Shown here one piece after another: positions 62,660 through 64,000 of a stretch of DNA of 64,000 bases (its first letter is position 1; the number at the start of each line of letters is the position of its first letter). Both the position numbers and the translations under genes were made by a program. The DNA is from Streptomyces sp. NBC_00224 (GTDB taxonomy: Bacteria > Actinomycetota > Actinomycetes > Streptomycetales > Streptomycetaceae): NCBI RefSeq assembly GCF_041435195.1, contig NZ_CP108106.1:8011001-8075000 (forward strand). Reading direction: 5' to 3'. Below the pieces are notes generated by a model. That model searched no databases, had not been told where the DNA came from, and saw only the letters and a list, made by a program, of their open reading frames with translations.

Positions 62660-63280
62660 ATGCCCAGGCAGGTGGACCACGAGGGCCGACGCCGGCTCAT
62701 CGCCGAGGCCGTGTGCCAACTTGCCGACGAACGCGGGCTGGAGGGCGTGACCCTGCGCGACGTCGCCGCCCAGGCACGGGTGTCGATGGGCGCGGTTCAG
62801 CGCTGCTTCCGCACCAAGGAAGAGATGCTGGTGTTCGCCCTCGGGGTCATCGGTGAGCGGATCATCGAGCGCGTACGGGCCCGCCTCGTCCGCAGCCCGG
62901 CCCAGTCGGCCGCATCCGCCCTGGGCCACGCGGCCACCGAGATCTCACTGCTCCGGGAAGAACACCGCGCCGAGGCCAGGGTGTGGCTCGCCTTCGTCGC
63001 CCAAGCGGCGGTCAGCGAGGCGCTCGCCGGCACGCTGAAGGCGAACTACGCGGCTCTGCACGAGGTGTTCGCGCGCCTTGTCGCGGAAGCCGACGAGAGC
63101 GCCGAGTACGTGGTGCCCCTCGATGCGCACCACGAAGCCCGCACCCTCCTCGCCCTGGCCGACGGCCTCACCGCACACGTCCTCATCGGCCACCTCACCG
63201 CGCGGCAGGCTCAGGACGTCCTCCACACCCACTTGGGGCGTCTGTGGGAGAGGGCTGAGCGGCCTTCCCGCTCAGGCTGA
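62660..63280 (+). CDS. TetR-family repressor
   Basis: 206 residues from ATG 62660. HTH: RRRLIAEAVCQLADERGLEG, VTLRDVAAQARVSMGAVQRC and FRTKEEMLVFAL, with a BetI-like C-terminal domain (LREEHRAEARVWLAFVAQA, EARTLLALADGLTAHVLIG). It is divergent from the amidase and should control it through the two CGATGC/GCATCG operators. Its end overlaps the P450 gene end by nine bases, so these two are tail-to-tail. Confidence 0.9.
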   Translation: MPRQVDHEGRRRLIAEAVCQLADERGLEGVTLRDVAAQARVSMGAVQRCFRTKEEMLVFALGVIGERIIERVRARLVRSPAQSAASALGHAATEISLLREEHRAEARVWLAFVAQAAVSEALAGTLKANYAALHEVFARLVAEADESAEYVVPLDAHHEARTLLALADGLTAHVLIGHLTARQAQDVLHTHLGRLWERAERPSRSG

Positions 63281-64000
63281 ACCGGCCGGTGTGTTGCGTG
63301 GCGTGCACGTCATGTCGAGCGGGCCCGGTCCCAGCGTGCCGCGCACCTGTACGTGGAGGGTGGCCTCGGGGTCCGGGGTCAGGTCCCAGCGGGTGCAGAC
63401 GGTGGCCAGGGCGAGGGTCATCTCGGTGAGGGCGAACTGGTCGCCGATGCACTTGCGGTTGCCGCCCCCGAAGGGCACGTGCGCGCCCCGGGGCAGGGCG
63501 TCGGCCCCGTCGGCGGCCCAGCGGTCGGGGTCGAAACGCTCGGGGTCGGGGAACAGGTCGGGCTGGTGTTGCAGGAGGTAGGCGCTGTAGAGGAGGGCGG
63601 TGCCCTTGGGGAGGGGGTGTCCGGCGAGGGTGGTGTCGGTCGTGGTGACGCGGGTGAAGAACCAGCCCGCGGGGTACATGCGCATCACCTCGTGGATGAT
63701 GTGCTGGGTGTACGACAGGCCGTCGAGGTCGGCGGGTGTGGCGGTGCGCCCGGCCAGCGTCGCGTCCACCTCGGCGTGCAGCTGTTCCCGTACCTTCGGG
63801 TGCTGGCTGATCAACCACAGTGCGAAAGCAAGGGTGTTGGCGGTGGTCTCGAAACCTGCGCCGATCATCACCATCAGCTGGTCGCGGATGTCCTCGTCGG
63901 ACATCGGCTCGCCCGTGTCGTCGTCGTGGGCGTTCAGCAGGATCGACACCAGGTCGTGCTCGCCGGGCGCGGCCCGCCGGGCGGCGATGATGTCGTCGAT
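63272..64000 (-). CDS. cytochrome P450 (5' end outside window)
   Basis: C-terminal 242 residues of a P450, open to the window edge. I-helix oxygen motif GAGFETTANTLAFAL, K-helix EVMR in HEVMRMYPAGWFFTR, the region PERFDPDRW, and heme loop HVPFGGGNRKCIGDQFALTE with the cysteine ligand. The GAGFETT form and the PAGWFFTR segment resemble CYPs that oxidise terpenoid or fatty substrates rather than the AGHETT type most common in Streptomyces. The substrate cannot be told from this part. Confidence 0.92.
   Translation of the reverse strand: MDDIIAARRAAPGEHDLVSILLNAHDDDTGEPMSDEDIRDQLMVMIGAGFETTANTLAFALWLISQHPKVREQLHAEVDATLAGRTATPADLDGLSYTQHIIHEVMRMYPAGWFFTRVTTTDTTLAGHPLPKGTALLYSAYLLQHQPDLFPDPERFDPDRWAADGADALPRGAHVPFGGGNRKCIGDQFALTEMTLALATVCTRWDLTPDPEATLHVQVRGTLGPGPLDMTCTPRNTPAGSA

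Overview
The window is GC-rich actinobacterial DNA and almost certainly Streptomyces. Codon third positions are strongly G/C, GTG starts are frequent, TTA codons are rare and sit in regulatory or pathway genes, and many proteins are typical of this genus (a Ser/Thr kinase with an extracellular sensor, a DUF6381-type small hydrophilic protein, TetR and ArsR switches). I saw no transposase, integrase, tRNA, rRNA or CRISPR array.

Left flank (1-13.1 kb): a cut-off vanadium-haloperoxidase-like exported protein; a discoidin-metallophosphatase / MFS / beta-propeller operon; a receptor-type kinase; an ArsR regulator divergent from a decayed quinone oxidoreductase; a secreted HNH nuclease; a PhnA-like protein; a family 7 alginate lyase; a MIP channel; a carboxylesterase.

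Core (13.3-40.5 kb, possibly to 43.5 kb): a biosynthetic cluster that I identify as a hygromycin A type cluster. Gene content and order from the GDP-mannose dehydratase to the final SDR agree with the hyg5-hyg26 order as I recall it from the Streptomyces hygroscopicus NRRL 2388 work. Three branches are visible. (1) Aryl acid: DAHP synthase, chorismate lyase and 4-hydroxybenzoate 3-hydroxylase make 3,4-dihydroxybenzoate. An AMP ligase, two carrier proteins, a ketosynthase pair with no active-site Cys, a free acyltransferase, a ketoreductase and a MaoC dehydratase add and process one C3 unit. (2) Aminocyclitol: inositol phosphate synthase, HAD phosphatase, inositol dehydrogenase and class III aminotransferase make neo-inosamine. 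An FkbM methyltransferase and a metallo-hydrolase homologue build the methylenedioxy bridge. (3) Sugar: GDP-mannose 4,6-dehydratase, a fucose-synthase-like epimerase/reductase and an RGP-like mutase make an activated fucofuranose, which a GT1 enzyme transfers and the SDR oxidises. A BtrH-like acyltransferase is the best candidate for amide formation. Self-protection is by an MFS pump and a P-loop O-phosphotransferase. Control is by a StrR-type regulator with a TTA codon. A perfect 30-bp StrR-type operator sits next to a good promoter at the head of a chain of genes that mostly overlap by 1-8 nt.

Cluster edge and right flank (40.8-64 kb): an ATP-grasp ligase and an amidohydrolase; small secreted and cytosolic proteins; an orphan sensor kinase; a decayed pair of genes; a DsbA-like protein without catalytic cysteines divergent from a tandem carboxymuconolactone decarboxylase; an arsenic island (arsO, arsR, aqpS, arsR, arsC) with no pump gene; an aryl/acyl-CoA ligase - thioesterase - ligase operon; acetyltransferase, SnoaL-like, nitrobindin-like and methyltransferase genes; two TetR switches with clear paired operators; an amidase; and a cut-off cytochrome P450.
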